Shown one piece after another: positions 33,300 to 41,789 of a stretch of DNA of 64,000 bases. This DNA comes from an uncultured Lachnospiraceae bacterium. GTDB lineage: Bacteria > Bacillota > Clostridia > Lachnospirales > Lachnospiraceae. The notes beneath the pieces were generated by a model, which saw nothing but the letters and a program-made list of their open reading frames with translations, did no database searches and was not told the DNA's origin. The stretch's first letter is position 1, and each line of letters begins with the position of its first letter. The position numbers were made by a program, and so were the translations under genes. The stretch is from NCBI GenBank assembly GCA_910585005.1, contig CAJUCN010000011.1:62001-126000 (forward strand). The letters are read 5' to 3'.

Positions 33300-33688
33300 G
33301 ACCCCTCGCTTTCATCCTCTTCCTCCGCCGGGGCAGCCATAAGCGCAAGCATTTCCTGAGCTGTCATTGCTGTGCTCAGATCATAAATTCCCGGAGCAAT
33401 CTCTCCGTGATGGGCAGAAAGCAATTCTTGCACAACAAACAGCTTTGCATCCTCTATCAGTCCCTTTTCCTCCAACATCTGTGCAATGTCGCTTGTCGAC
33501 ATGCTGTCAGAAATTCCTACCGTTATCGTCCGCCCGCCTGAGATCGACATAGGTTCATCCGCAAACACTTTATATCCAAAATCGTATGCCTGCGTTGCCC
33601 CACGAAAAATAAACAGTACCACTGCCGCAAGAATTACCACCTTAACGATCATTTCAACTGCAGCGGCAATCAGATATCCTGCTTTCAT
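33296..33688 (-). CDS. MltG-like membrane protein lacking the transglycosylase domain
   Basis: 130 residues: one membrane helix (about 8-30, AAAVEMIVKVVILAAVVLFIF) and an extracytoplasmic LysM-like subdomain (ITVGISDSMSTSDIAQMLEEKGLIEDAKLFVVQE, then GIYDLSTAMTAQEMLALM) as in the N-terminal half of MltG/YceG. The acidic tail EEEDESEGS replaces the catalytic domain. ATG 33688 follows AGGTG; a GTG at 33697 lies just upstream. Its position before trmR and U32 is where mltG is found in Bacilli. It may be a shortened regulatory form. Confidence 0.78.
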   Translation of the reverse strand: MKAGYLIAAAVEMIVKVVILAAVVLFIFRGATQAYDFGYKVFADEPMSISGGRTITVGISDSMSTSDIAQMLEEKGLIEDAKLFVVQELLSAHHGEIAPGIYDLSTAMTAQEMLALMAAPAEEEDESEGS

Positions 33689-33731
33689 TAAAATCACCTG
33701 TTCTTTCCTGGTCTATCGTACTCATTTTAAA

Positions 33732-34064
33732 TTATTCAAACTTCAATTCGCTTGTAATATATATATCTATCGCCTGCATCATTCTGCAAAAAGCAAGCTC
33801 TGCACTTAAAAAATCGTCAACCACTGGATTTTCACGGAATTTCTCATACTCTCTCTCAAAAAAATACATTTTATCAAAAAGCTCATCAATCTGGCTGGTA
33901 TTCTGCAATTCATAATTCCGCCGCCGGTATTCATTCACTTGTGCGAAAAGTTCCGGGTTTTCCTTTATTTTTTCCAATTGAATGCTGTATCTTTTATAAG
34001 TCTGGGTCCCTTTGATCGATTGAACAAATTTTTCCGCCGACGTTTTCATAGTTTTATCCAACAT
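33732..34064 (-). CDS. YlbF/YmcA-family protein
   Basis: 110 residues, all-helical, with FVQSIKGTQTYKRYSIQLEKIKENPELFAQVNEYRRRN and YEKFRENPVVDDFLSAELAFCRMMQAIDIYI, the pattern of the YlbF/YmcA (Com_YlbF) family. In B. subtilis YlbF, YmcA and YaaT form the RicAFT complex that affects RNase Y processing, sporulation and competence. A YaaT (RicT) gene is at 57534-58442 in this window. GGAG lies 8 bases before the ATG. Located 12 bp after RNase J. Confidence 0.85.
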   Translation of the reverse strand: MLDKTMKTSAEKFVQSIKGTQTYKRYSIQLEKIKENPELFAQVNEYRRRNYELQNTSQIDELFDKMYFFEREYEKFRENPVVDDFLSAELAFCRMMQAIDIYITSELKFE

Positions 34065-34076
34065 GACCAGATCTCC

Positions 34077-35750
34077 TTATATCTCCATAATGATCGGCAA
34101 AATCATAGGGCGGCGTTTCGTCTTTTTCCACACATACTCCCCTAACGCATCTTTAATGGAGCCTTTTAGCTTCCCCCAGTCAGAAATTCCTCTTCCCAAA
34201 CACCCTTCTACCGCATCATTTACAACCGTCCTTGCTTCCTCCATCAGTTCATCAGACTCCCGGACATAAACAAACCCCCTGGAAACAATATCCGGGCCAC
34301 TCACCAGTTCATCCGATGCACCATCCAGACCCAAAACAACGATCAGGATTCCATCTTCCGCTAAATGCTGCCTGTCCCTGAGTACAATGTTCCCCACATC
34401 GCCTACGCCAAGTCCGTCTACCAAAATATCCCCTACCGGCACCTTGCCTGTGATCTGTGCTCTTTCTGCCGTTAATTCCAGCACATCCCCGGATTGGATA
34501 ATAAAGATATTCTCTTTAGGAATTCCAAGCTCCAAAGCAATTTTAGCCTGAGCCTTCAAATGTTTATATTCCCCATGAACCGGAACTGCATACTTCGGAT
34601 GGAGCAGCGTATAAATCAGTTTAATCTCTTCCTGGCAGGCATGTCCCGAAACATGTACATCCTGAAAGATCACATCTGCTCCTTTTAAGAGCAGTTCATT
34701 GATCACATTGGTCACAGCTTTTTCATTTCCCGGAATGGGATGCGATGAAAAAATAACAGTGTCTGTTGGTCCAATAGATATTTTCCGGTGATTTCCTTCC
34801 GCCATACGGCTGAGTGCCGCCATGCTCTCTCCCTGGCTTCCGGTGGTAATAATCACCGTCTTTTCATCAGGGTAATTTTTTAACTGTTCAATATCAATCA
34901 ACGTATTCTCCGGAATACTCAAATATCCCAAATTCGTAGCTGTTTCAATGATATTTACCATGCTGCGGCCTTCCACCACAACTTTTCTTCCGAAACGGTA
35001 TGCAGAATTGATAATCTGCTGTACCCTGTCCACATTTGAAGCAAACGTTGCAATGATAATACGGGTATTTTTATGCTCCTCAAAAAGAATATCAAACGTC
35101 TTTCCCACCGTCCGTTCCGATGGCGTAAATCCTGGCCTTTCTGCATTGGTAGAATCACACATCAATGCAAGGACACCCTTTTTCCCTATCTCAGCAAAAC
35201 GCTGAAGATCAATGGCATCCCCAAACACCGGCGTATAATCCACTTTAAAATCACCTGTATGCACTACAATCCCCACCGGCGAATAAATTGCCAACGCCGC
35301 TGCGTCAACAATACTGTGATTCGTCTTGATAAATTCGATCCGAAACTGCCCTAAATTAATAGACTGGCCAAACTTCACCACTTTACGTTTGGTGTTTCCA
35401 GTCAAATTATGCTCTTTTAATTTATTTTCAATAATTCCCATTGTCAGCTTCGTTGCATAAATAGGAATGTTCACATCCCGAAGCACATAAGGCAATGCTC
35501 CAATATGATCCTCATGACCATGTGTGATCACAAAACCTTTCACCTTATCAATATTATTCTTTAAATAAGTCACATCAGGAATAACCAAATCAATTCCCAG
35601 CATGTCATCTTCCGGAAAAGAAAGACCACAGTCTACGACAATAATACTGTCATCATACTCAAAGGCAGTAATATTCATGCCTATTTGCTCAAGCCCTCCC
35701 AAAGGGATGACTTTAAGCCCCAGGCTATTTTTTTGTTCCATTTTTTTCAA
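34077..35750 (-). CDS. rnjA: Ribonuclease J
   Basis: 5' exo- and endoribonuclease for mRNA and rRNA processing. 557 residues: metallo-beta-lactamase motif ITHGHEDHIGALPYV, VHTGDFKVDYTP, the beta-CASP region (TGSQGESMAALSRMAEGNHRK, SSHPIPGNEKAV) and C-terminal VHVSGHACQEEIKL. TTG 35750 is 8 bases after GGAGG; the next ATG (35741) is 17 bases away, so TTG is the likelier start. J1 or J2 cannot be told apart here. Confidence 0.94.
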   Translation of the reverse strand: MKKMEQKNSLGLKVIPLGGLEQIGMNITAFEYDDSIIVVDCGLSFPEDDMLGIDLVIPDVTYLKNNIDKVKGFVITHGHEDHIGALPYVLRDVNIPIYATKLTMGIIENKLKEHNLTGNTKRKVVKFGQSINLGQFRIEFIKTNHSIVDAAALAIYSPVGIVVHTGDFKVDYTPVFGDAIDLQRFAEIGKKGVLALMCDSTNAERPGFTPSERTVGKTFDILFEEHKNTRIIIATFASNVDRVQQIINSAYRFGRKVVVEGRSMVNIIETATNLGYLSIPENTLIDIEQLKNYPDEKTVIITTGSQGESMAALSRMAEGNHRKISIGPTDTVIFSSHPIPGNEKAVTNVINELLLKGADVIFQDVHVSGHACQEEIKLIYTLLHPKYAVPVHGEYKHLKAQAKIALELGIPKENIFIIQSGDVLELTAERAQITGKVPVGDILVDGLGVGDVGNIVLRDRQHLAEDGILIVVLGLDGASDELVSGPDIVSRGFVYVRESDELMEEARTVVNDAVEGCLGRGISDWGKLKGSIKDALGEYVWKKTKRRPMILPIIMEI

Positions 35751-35782
35751 TCAATTAACCTCCATTTTCCAATTCCCCATAC

Positions 35783-36022
35783 CTATAAAAGCTCGGTATC
35801 ATCTAACAAGCTCTCAAATACGGCAGCAACCGCTGAAAGTTCCCTGTCATCCTCCACCACTTCGTAAACGCACTCACCCTTCCCACTCTCAGAAGCAAGT
35901 TCCCGAAGAATCAGTGCATCTCCGTCCCCCTCTGGGACATCTGTCACTAATAAGTACTGATTTCCCGAAAGCTTCGTCTGTTCCAGCACATAAAATTCTG
36001 CGCTCTCCTGTGTATCCAGCAT
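35783..36022 (-). CDS. DUF1292-family protein (YrzB type)
   Basis: 79 residues, starting at ATG 36022 four bases after the ruvX stop. Small acidic protein with FYVLEQTKLSGNQYLLVTDVPEG and a C-terminal acidic region. DUF1292 proteins follow yqgF in most Firmicutes (yrzL-yrrK-yrzB order), which is the case here. Function unknown. A longer reading in the same frame to 36133 overlaps ruvX and has no ribosome site. Confidence 0.85.
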   Translation of the reverse strand: MLDTQESAEFYVLEQTKLSGNQYLLVTDVPEGDGDALILRELASESGKGECVYEVVEDDRELSAVAAVFESLLDDTELL

Positions 36023-36026
36023 AAAT

Positions 36027-36476
36027 TTAATCTTCTCCACCTTCGTCTTCCCGCTTTCTCCCAATATAGTCCAGATATCCTTGCAAGATAAGAACCGCCG
36101 CGATCTTATCCACATATTCCTTACGGTTTTCACGCCGTATGCCCGCTTCCATCATCGTCCTGTCTGCGGCAACAGTGGTCAGCCTTTCATCCCAGGTATG
36201 TACAAGAAGCCCTGTGCGCCTCTCCAGCTTGTCCTTAAATTCCCTGGTCAGCGCTGCCCTGGGTCCCTCCGTATCATTCATATTTTTGGGAAGTCCTAAT
36301 ACGATCTCGCTCACATCGTACTCCTGGATCAGCTCTTCAATCCTTGCCAATGTCTGACGTAATTTATTTTCCTCTTTTCTTCTGATAATCTCCGTTCCCT
36401 GAGCAGTAAGAAGCAGTGGGTCGCTGATTGCCACCCCCACCGTTTTTGATCCAAAGTCTAACCCCATGATCCGCAT
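36027..36476 (-). CDS. ruvX: RuvX/YqgF-type putative pre-16S rRNA nuclease
   Basis: 149 residues, RNase H-like fold: MRIMGLDFGSKTVGVAISD (first catalytic Asp), EIVLGLPKNMNDTEGPRA and HTWDERLTTVAADRTM (Asp/Glu set) are all present. It is thought to trim the 5' end of 16S rRNA. GGAAAG precedes the ATG. It lies between ireB (23 bp upstream) and DUF1292. Confidence 0.94.
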   Translation of the reverse strand: MRIMGLDFGSKTVGVAISDPLLLTAQGTEIIRRKEENKLRQTLARIEELIQEYDVSEIVLGLPKNMNDTEGPRAALTREFKDKLERRTGLLVHTWDERLTTVAADRTMMEAGIRRENRKEYVDKIAAVLILQGYLDYIGRKREDEGGED

Positions 36477-36499
36477 GATTTCTTTCCTTTCAGCATATC

Positions 36500-36760
36500 C
36501 TATTTCCAGTGGCTGCTCTTTATATACTCTGTCAGCATCTCTTCCACCAATTCATCCCGTTCCACTTTCATGATCAGGCTTCTGGCATTTTTGTAACTGG
36601 TAATATAAGTAGGATCACCGGACATGATATAACCGACGATCTGGTTGACTGGATTATATCCCTTTTCAGTCAGCGCTAAATACACCTCCGCCATAATTTC
36701 CTTGACGGAAGTCTTATCCGTTTCCACCTTAAAAAAACGCGTATTTCCCAAATCCTGCAT
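36500..36760 (-). CDS. ireB: IreB-family regulatory phosphoprotein (UPF0297)
   Basis: 86 residues, starting MQDLGNTRFFKVETDKTSVKEI, ending in a helical AYLKTEYIKSSHWK-like end. UPF0297 (YrzL) pattern; in enterococci IreB is a substrate of the PASTA kinase IreK and affects cephalosporin tolerance. The TSV region near residue 16 fits the phosphosite area. ATG 36760 follows GAGG; an upstream reading adds eight residues. First of ireB-ruvX-DUF1292. Confidence 0.9.
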   Translation of the reverse strand: MQDLGNTRFFKVETDKTSVKEIMAEVYLALTEKGYNPVNQIVGYIMSGDPTYITSYKNARSLIMKVERDELVEEMLTEYIKSSHWK

Positions 36761-36830
36761 AAGCCGCACCTCTTGCCAAAACATTCGTTACCCTTTATCT
36801 TACTCCACTTTCAAGCAAAATTCAATGCAT

Positions 36831-38177
36831 TTACATCTGAAACAACAAAATATCCGGTTGTAAAAAGCTTTCTAAAACACCGGTCATCACCTGGCCGGAA
36901 AGATCCTCATCGGTTCTGGCCGCTGCTTTGATATATTCTCTGGTGTGACCGATTTGATATCTCTTTCCATTTATCATTTTCTCTTCTTCAAACAAAACTT
37001 CCACTTCTTTATGTAAATAGTTTTCTCTATATTTACGGGATAATTCCTCGCCCAATTCCATTAACGCTGCGCTTCTTTTCCCTTTCACCTCTTCCGGTAT
37101 CTGCCCCTCCATCTTAGCCGCAGGCGTTCCTTTCCGCCGGGAATATTTAAAAATATGCATTTCATAAAATCCGGTTTTTTCCACAAAACTGCATGTTTCC
37201 TGGAATTCCTGGTCGCTTTCCCCGGGAAACCCCACAATCACATCTGTTGTAACCGCCGGATGATCAAAATACTTTCTTAAAATACATACCTTTTCATAAT
37301 ATTCCCTTGCAGTATACTTTCTATTCATCCTGCCTAAAACAGTATCACAGCCACTTTGCAAAGACAAATGAAAGTGGGCGCAAAGCTTACCGCTTTGTGC
37401 AAGCGCCTGTGCAAACTCTTCCGTAATAATCCTGGGTTCCAGAGACCCTAGCCGAACCCGCCAGATTCCCGGTACCTGCGCCACTGCCCGTATCAGTTCA
37501 GGAAGCTTGCTTTTTGAAAAGTCGTCTCCTGTTTCCAAACCATAAGAACTTAAATGAATTCCCGTAAGAACCACTTCACGGTACCCATTGCCTGCAAGTG
37601 TTTCCACCTCCCTGATCACATCGTCCAATTTGCGGCTCCTTATCCTTCCTCTTGCATGAGGGATGATACAATAAGAACAAAACTGATTGCATCCATCCTG
37701 TACTTTAATAAAAGCTCGCGTGTGCTGGGCAGTATGTGCAAGGCTCATAGCCTCATATTCTTTCTCTTTTCCAATATCTATGACCGTCGTTCCTTGAAGC
37801 GTTTTATCACCAGAACGTTGATAGCTTTCCCTTTTCTCCAGGTACTTCTCCAAAATAACTGCCAGATCCTTTTTCCGATTGTTCCCCACAGCCAGATCAA
37901 TACCCATATCTTTTAAGATACTATCATTTTCCATCTGTACATAACATCCCACAGCCACTACCACCGCTTCCCGGTTCATTTTTCTGGCGCGGTGAAGCAT
38001 TTGCCTGCTTTTTCGATCCGCTATATTGGTAACTGTGCAGGTATTAATGATATAGATATCGGCTCTTTCCCCAAAAGGTACAATTTTGTATCCTCTTTCC
38101 TGCAATGTTTGTTGCATAAAGTCCATTTCATATCCATTGACTTTACAGCCCAAATTGTGAAATGCTACACTTTTCAA
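36831..38177 (-). CDS. mtaB: tRNA t6A37 methylthiotransferase
   Basis: Radical SAM enzyme that converts t6A to ms2t6A at position 37 of tRNA. 448 residues: UPF0004 domain with Cys in NLGCKVN, INTCTVT and AVGCYVQ; radical SAM motif CNQFCSYC followed by IIPHARGRIRSR; C-terminal TRAM domain. TTG 38177 gives the family-like N terminus MKSVAFHNLGCKVNGYE with GGTGG five bases upstream; GTG 38189 is the alternative. It heads the nine-gene run down to the U32 gene. Confidence 0.92.
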   Translation of the reverse strand: MKSVAFHNLGCKVNGYEMDFMQQTLQERGYKIVPFGERADIYIINTCTVTNIADRKSRQMLHRARKMNREAVVVAVGCYVQMENDSILKDMGIDLAVGNNRKKDLAVILEKYLEKRESYQRSGDKTLQGTTVIDIGKEKEYEAMSLAHTAQHTRAFIKVQDGCNQFCSYCIIPHARGRIRSRKLDDVIREVETLAGNGYREVVLTGIHLSSYGLETGDDFSKSKLPELIRAVAQVPGIWRVRLGSLEPRIITEEFAQALAQSGKLCAHFHLSLQSGCDTVLGRMNRKYTAREYYEKVCILRKYFDHPAVTTDVIVGFPGESDQEFQETCSFVEKTGFYEMHIFKYSRRKGTPAAKMEGQIPEEVKGKRSAALMELGEELSRKYRENYLHKEVEVLFEEEKMINGKRYQIGHTREYIKAAARTDEDLSGQVMTGVLESFLQPDILLFQM

Positions 38178-38210
38178 ATTAACCACCACTTTTTTTGTAT
38201 TGTTTTATCA

Positions 38211-38239
38211 TTGACTTTTCAAACGTTAACATTTACTAT
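38211..38239 (+). promoter_or_regulatory. Sigma-A promoter of the HPr-like gene, with a cre-like site between its elements
   Basis: TTGACT (38211-38216), 17 bases, TACTAT (38234-38239). Between them TTCAAACGTTAACA (38218-38231) matches the CcpA cre consensus TGWAANCGNTNWCA at 12 of 14 positions, including the central CG. The regulatory reading is inference. Confidence 0.6.
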
Positions 38240-38281
38240 AGATGTAGAAGGTATGACCAATTTATAAGGAGGTAATTTACC

Positions 38282-38512
38282 ATGAAAACTGTTCAGATTT
38301 CATTAAATTCAATTGACAAAGTAAAATCTTTTGTGAACGATATTACGAAATTCGATTATGATTTTGACTTAGTGTCCGGGAGATATGTCATTGATGCAAA
38401 ATCCATCATGGGTATCTTCAGTTTGGATCTATCCAAGCCTATAGACCTGAATATCCATGTTGAAGATAACGTTGAAGATATTCTGGATGCATTAAAACCG
38501 TACATGATTTAA
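38282..38512 (+). CDS. HPr-like protein without the active-site histidine
   Basis: 76 residues with the HPr fold pattern: DAKSIMGIFSLDLSKP matches the Ser46 segment of HPr (Ser41 here), and the last helix EDNVEDILDALKPY matches HPr. The His15 loop GLHxRPA is absent; residues 10-20 read SIDKVKSFVND. So it cannot carry phosphate in the PTS, but could act like the regulatory Crh protein if Ser41 is modified. AAGGAGG precedes the start. Monocistronic, own promoter and terminator, divergent from mtaB. Confidence 0.85.
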   Translation: MKTVQISLNSIDKVKSFVNDITKFDYDFDLVSGRYVIDAKSIMGIFSLDLSKPIDLNIHVEDNVEDILDALKPYMI

Positions 38513-38526
38513 TGAAAATAACCCGG

Positions 38527-38551
38527 GAGCTGGCCTCATGCCAGCTCTTTT
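38527..38551 (+). terminator. Intrinsic terminator after the HPr-like gene
   Basis: Eight-bp GC-rich stem GAGCTGGC/GCCAGCTC, loop CTCAT, followed by TTTTATCTT. No T-run on the other strand, so it does not serve thiI. Confidence 0.9.
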
Positions 38552-38571
38552 ATCTTCTTCCCGAATGCAAA

Positions 38572-39762
38572 TTAAGGATTGTCCCATTTGGCAATGACCA
38601 CTTCATCAGAATCAAGGGCCTGCCTGATTAGCTCATCGATCTTTTCTGACAAATTCTGTTCATGCCTTTTGATCACATTTAAATTTGGCTTTGTAACCGG
38701 ATGCTTTGCAACAAAAATTGTACAGCAATCCTCATAGGGAAGGATGGAAGTCTCATAAGTGCCAATCTTTTCCGACACCTCTACAATCTCCATCTTGTCA
38801 AATCCGATTAATGGCCGGAACACCGGTAAACTGCACACTTCATTGGTAACCGCCAATGACTGTACTGTTTGGGATGCCACCTGGCCAATGCTCTCTCCGG
38901 TAATCAGCCCCAGGCAATCATTTTCCCTGGCTATGTTCTCTGCAATCTTCATCATATACCGGCGCATAATAATGGTCAGCTCTTCGTGGGGGCACTTTTC
39001 ATAAATAGCCAGTTGGATGTCCGTGAAATTAATAATATGCAGATAGACAGGCCCTGCATAACGTGATACCAGTTTTGCAAGGTCAATGACCTTTTGCTTT
39101 GCCCTGTCGCTGGTATAAGGGGGTGCATGAAAATAAACCGCATCGATCTTTACTCCCCTCTTGGCGATCATATAACCTGCCACCGGTGAGTCAATACCGC
39201 CGGATAACAAAAGCATCGCCTTCCCGTTGCTTCCCACCGGCATACCGCCTGGCCCCGGAATTTCAATAGAATATATGTATATTTTTTCCCGGATCTCTAC
39301 ATGAATCATTACATCAGGATGATGCACATCCACCTTCATCTCCGAAAATCCCTCAAGAACTGCCTCACCAAGCGACCTGTTGATCTCCATGGAATTCATG
39401 GGATAATTTTTCCTAGCCCTTCTAGCCTGCACCTTAAAAGTTATATGCTTATCCTGATAAACGCTATCTATATAGGAAACCACCGCATCCGCCAGCTTTT
39501 CAAACCCTTCATCCTCTACATAGACCACCGGACAGATCCCGGAAATCCCAAATACCGTTTTCAGGTTGTCCACTGTTTCTTCATAGTCAAAGTCAGACAG
39601 CGCATGTACATAGATCCTGCCTTCCGTCCGTGTGACTTTGAATTCCCCCTCACAACGCTTCAACGCATACTTTACCTGTTGTGCCAGCGCTTCCTCAAAT
39701 AAATGTTTATTTTTTCCTTTTACGCCAATTTCAGCGTATTTGATCAAAAATGCACTAAACAT
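38572..39762 (-). CDS. thiI: tRNA 4-thiouridine synthetase ThiI (no rhodanese domain)
   Basis: Adenylates U8 of tRNA for sulfur insertion and serves thiamine thiazole synthesis in some bacteria. 396 residues: N-terminal ferredoxin-like and THUMP domain (FEEALAQQVKYALKR to VKAQARR), then PP-loop LLLSGGIDSPVAGYM. The C-terminal rhodanese domain of E. coli ThiI is absent, typical for Firmicutes, where a dedicated cysteine desulfurase supplies sulfur. That gene lies 43 bp upstream. ATG 39762 follows AAGGAG. Confidence 0.95.
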   Translation of the reverse strand: MFSAFLIKYAEIGVKGKNKHLFEEALAQQVKYALKRCEGEFKVTRTEGRIYVHALSDFDYEETVDNLKTVFGISGICPVVYVEDEGFEKLADAVVSYIDSVYQDKHITFKVQARRARKNYPMNSMEINRSLGEAVLEGFSEMKVDVHHPDVMIHVEIREKIYIYSIEIPGPGGMPVGSNGKAMLLLSGGIDSPVAGYMIAKRGVKIDAVYFHAPPYTSDRAKQKVIDLAKLVSRYAGPVYLHIINFTDIQLAIYEKCPHEELTIIMRRYMMKIAENIARENDCLGLITGESIGQVASQTVQSLAVTNEVCSLPVFRPLIGFDKMEIVEVSEKIGTYETSILPYEDCCTIFVAKHPVTKPNLNVIKRHEQNLSEKIDELIRQALDSDEVVIAKWDNP

Positions 39763-39805
39763 GCCGACTCCTTTTTGGCAGCGCTGCAATATGCAGCGCC
39801 GTCCA

Positions 39806-40960
39806 TTACCTTCGTGTATATCTTCTGAGCATAGGAATTATATCATACAGCGTCTCTAATGTATAGTTTATTTCTTTCATCGTTGTAAAAACGGAAAAAC
39901 TAAAACGAATGGTTGACCCTAATAATTCCTTCTCCACCCCCATAGCCTGCAATGTTGCCGAAGGCTGGGGCTTACGGGCTGAGCAGGCGCTTCCCGCTGA
40001 GACATAGATTCCTTTATCCTCCAGCGCATGAAGTATGACTTCACTGCGAACGCCCCGAAATGAAACGCTGACTACATGAGGCGCGCCGTTTTCATCAGGA
40101 TGCCCGTTTATCACTATATCATTTATCTTACGGATTCCTTCTACAAACGCCTTCTTGATCTGGTACATCCTGGCAACGTCCTGATCCAGATTTGCATAGA
40201 CCAATTCCACTGCCTTTGCAAGCCCTGCTGCCCCCGGAACATTTTCAGTGCCGGAACGCATGCCACCCTGTTGCCCGCCCCCATACGAAATGGGTTTGAT
40301 CTTAACCTTTTCATCAACATAAAGGAGCCCTGCCCCTTTGGGGCCATGGATCTTGTGCCCGCTGGCCGATAATAAATCGATCTTCATCCTTTTCGGGTAG
40401 ATTTTAAACTTCCCATATCCCTGGACCGCATCCACATGGAATAAGATCCTGGGATTCATTCTCTTGATCAGCGCCCCTGCCTCTGCAATAGGCTGCAACG
40501 TCCCCACCTCATTATTGGTATGCATAATGGATACCAGGATCGTCTCACCCGTAATGGCCCTTTCTAACTCCTCAAGCCTGACGCATCCTGTTTTATCTAC
40601 CGGAAGGTAAGTTACCCGGAACCCCTCATCCTCCAAATATTTCATAGCCTGTAATACGGCAGGATGCTCAATCTGAGTTGTGATCAAATGCCTTCCACTG
40701 CGGCAATTTGCCCTGGCGCATCCAATGAGAGCAAGATTGTCTGCCTCAGTTCCTCCTGATGTAAAAAAGATTTCCTTTTCATTAACTTTTAAATTTTTTG
40801 CAATTACCTCTTTGGCATACCGGGTGTACTTCTCTGCCTCTACCCCCTTACGATGGAGACTGGAAGGGTTTCCGTAGTCTTCACACATAATATGGGTCAT
40901 TAGTTCCGCCACCTGGTCAAAGCATCTGGTAGTCGCCGAATTATCTAAATATACCTCCAT
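39806..40960 (-). CDS. Cysteine desulfurase (NifS/IscS type)
   Basis: 384 residues, PLP-dependent. Start MEVYLDNSATT, PLP lysine in SGHKIHGPKGAGLLY, active-site Cys in SAGSACSARKPQPS. The Cys loop is long, as in IscS/NifS group I. Followed directly by thiI (43 bp), so it is the probable sulfur donor for tRNA thiolation (NifZ/YrvO role). ATG 40960 is chosen over an 18-residue extension that has no ribosome site. Confidence 0.94.
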   Translation of the reverse strand: MEVYLDNSATTRCFDQVAELMTHIMCEDYGNPSSLHRKGVEAEKYTRYAKEVIAKNLKVNEKEIFFTSGGTEADNLALIGCARANCRSGRHLITTQIEHPAVLQAMKYLEDEGFRVTYLPVDKTGCVRLEELERAITGETILVSIMHTNNEVGTLQPIAEAGALIKRMNPRILFHVDAVQGYGKFKIYPKRMKIDLLSASGHKIHGPKGAGLLYVDEKVKIKPISYGGGQQGGMRSGTENVPGAAGLAKAVELVYANLDQDVARMYQIKKAFVEGIRKINDIVINGHPDENGAPHVVSVSFRGVRSEVILHALEDKGIYVSAGSACSARKPQPSATLQAMGVEKELLGSTIRFSFSVFTTMKEINYTLETLYDIIPMLRRYTRR

Positions 40961-41026
40961 ATGATTACTGGCCTTTCTGAACAAAGTATCTCTTTTTATT
41001 CTTTTATCTATCATTATATTATGTCA

Positions 41027-41767
41027 CTATTGCTCCAAATGGTACATGATAATAGAAAGAACCGCCATCCCGGCCGTCTCTGTCCGTAAAATACGCTTTC
41101 CTAAGGTAATCGGGCAAATATCTTCCTCCATTGCATGTTGGATCTCTTCCTGTGTAAATCCTCCTTCAGGTCCGATAAAAACAGCCACATCCCGGCCCGG
41201 CTTTAACCCTCCCAGGATTTCCCTGGTCTGATCCATGCCTTCCCACAGTTCATAGGGAATGACCCTCACACCTGCACACCTGCTATAGACCATTGCATCC
41301 TGGAATTCCATGATGTTTCTTATCTGGGGTATCCTCTCTCTCTTACTCTGTTTCGCAGCGGCTTCGGCAATCCCCTGCCATCTTATCAGCTTCGATTTCT
41401 CTTTTTTTTCATCCAGCTTCACGACTGTCCGTTTGCACATGACCGGAATGATCTCATACACACCTAGTTCTACCGCCTTCTGAATGATCGTCTCCATCTT
41501 GTCCCCTTTCGGAAGTCCCTGAAAAAGGAAAATCTTAGAAGGCAGTTCCACACTGCTTTTTTCTGTTTCCAGCACCTTGCAGCATATCTCATCTCCGCCA
41601 AATGCCTCAATGCAGCATAGATACCTTTTGTCATCACATCCATTCCTAAGTACTATTTCATCCCCTGGCCTCATACGCAGCACATTCTTAATATGATTCA
41701 CGTCCTTCCCCGTGATCACTGCGCTTTCCCCCAAAATCTGGGAAGGATCAACAAAAAACTGATACAT
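41027..41767 (-). CDS. rsmE: 16S rRNA m3U1498 methyltransferase
   Basis: 246 residues with the PUA-like N terminus (YQFFVDPSQILGESAVITGKDVNHIKNVLRM) and SPOUT C terminus: FLFQGLPKGDKMETIIQKAVELG, VFIGPEGGFTQEEI and LGKRILRTETA, the RsmE signatures forming the knot. AGGGAAA precedes the ATG. It follows prmA by 22 bp, a common pair. Confidence 0.95.
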   Translation of the reverse strand: MYQFFVDPSQILGESAVITGKDVNHIKNVLRMRPGDEIVLRNGCDDKRYLCCIEAFGGDEICCKVLETEKSSVELPSKIFLFQGLPKGDKMETIIQKAVELGVYEIIPVMCKRTVVKLDEKKEKSKLIRWQGIAEAAAKQSKRERIPQIRNIMEFQDAMVYSRCAGVRVIPYELWEGMDQTREILGGLKPGRDVAVFIGPEGGFTQEEIQHAMEEDICPITLGKRILRTETAGMAVLSIIMYHLEQ

Positions 41768-41789
41768 TTTCCCTTATCACCCTTTCCGG

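Noticed and set aside
35783..36133. A 116-residue reading of the DUF1292 gene with a basic N-terminal extension
   Set aside because: The first 37 residues overlap ruvX in another frame and lack a ribosome site; the family length is about 80 residues.
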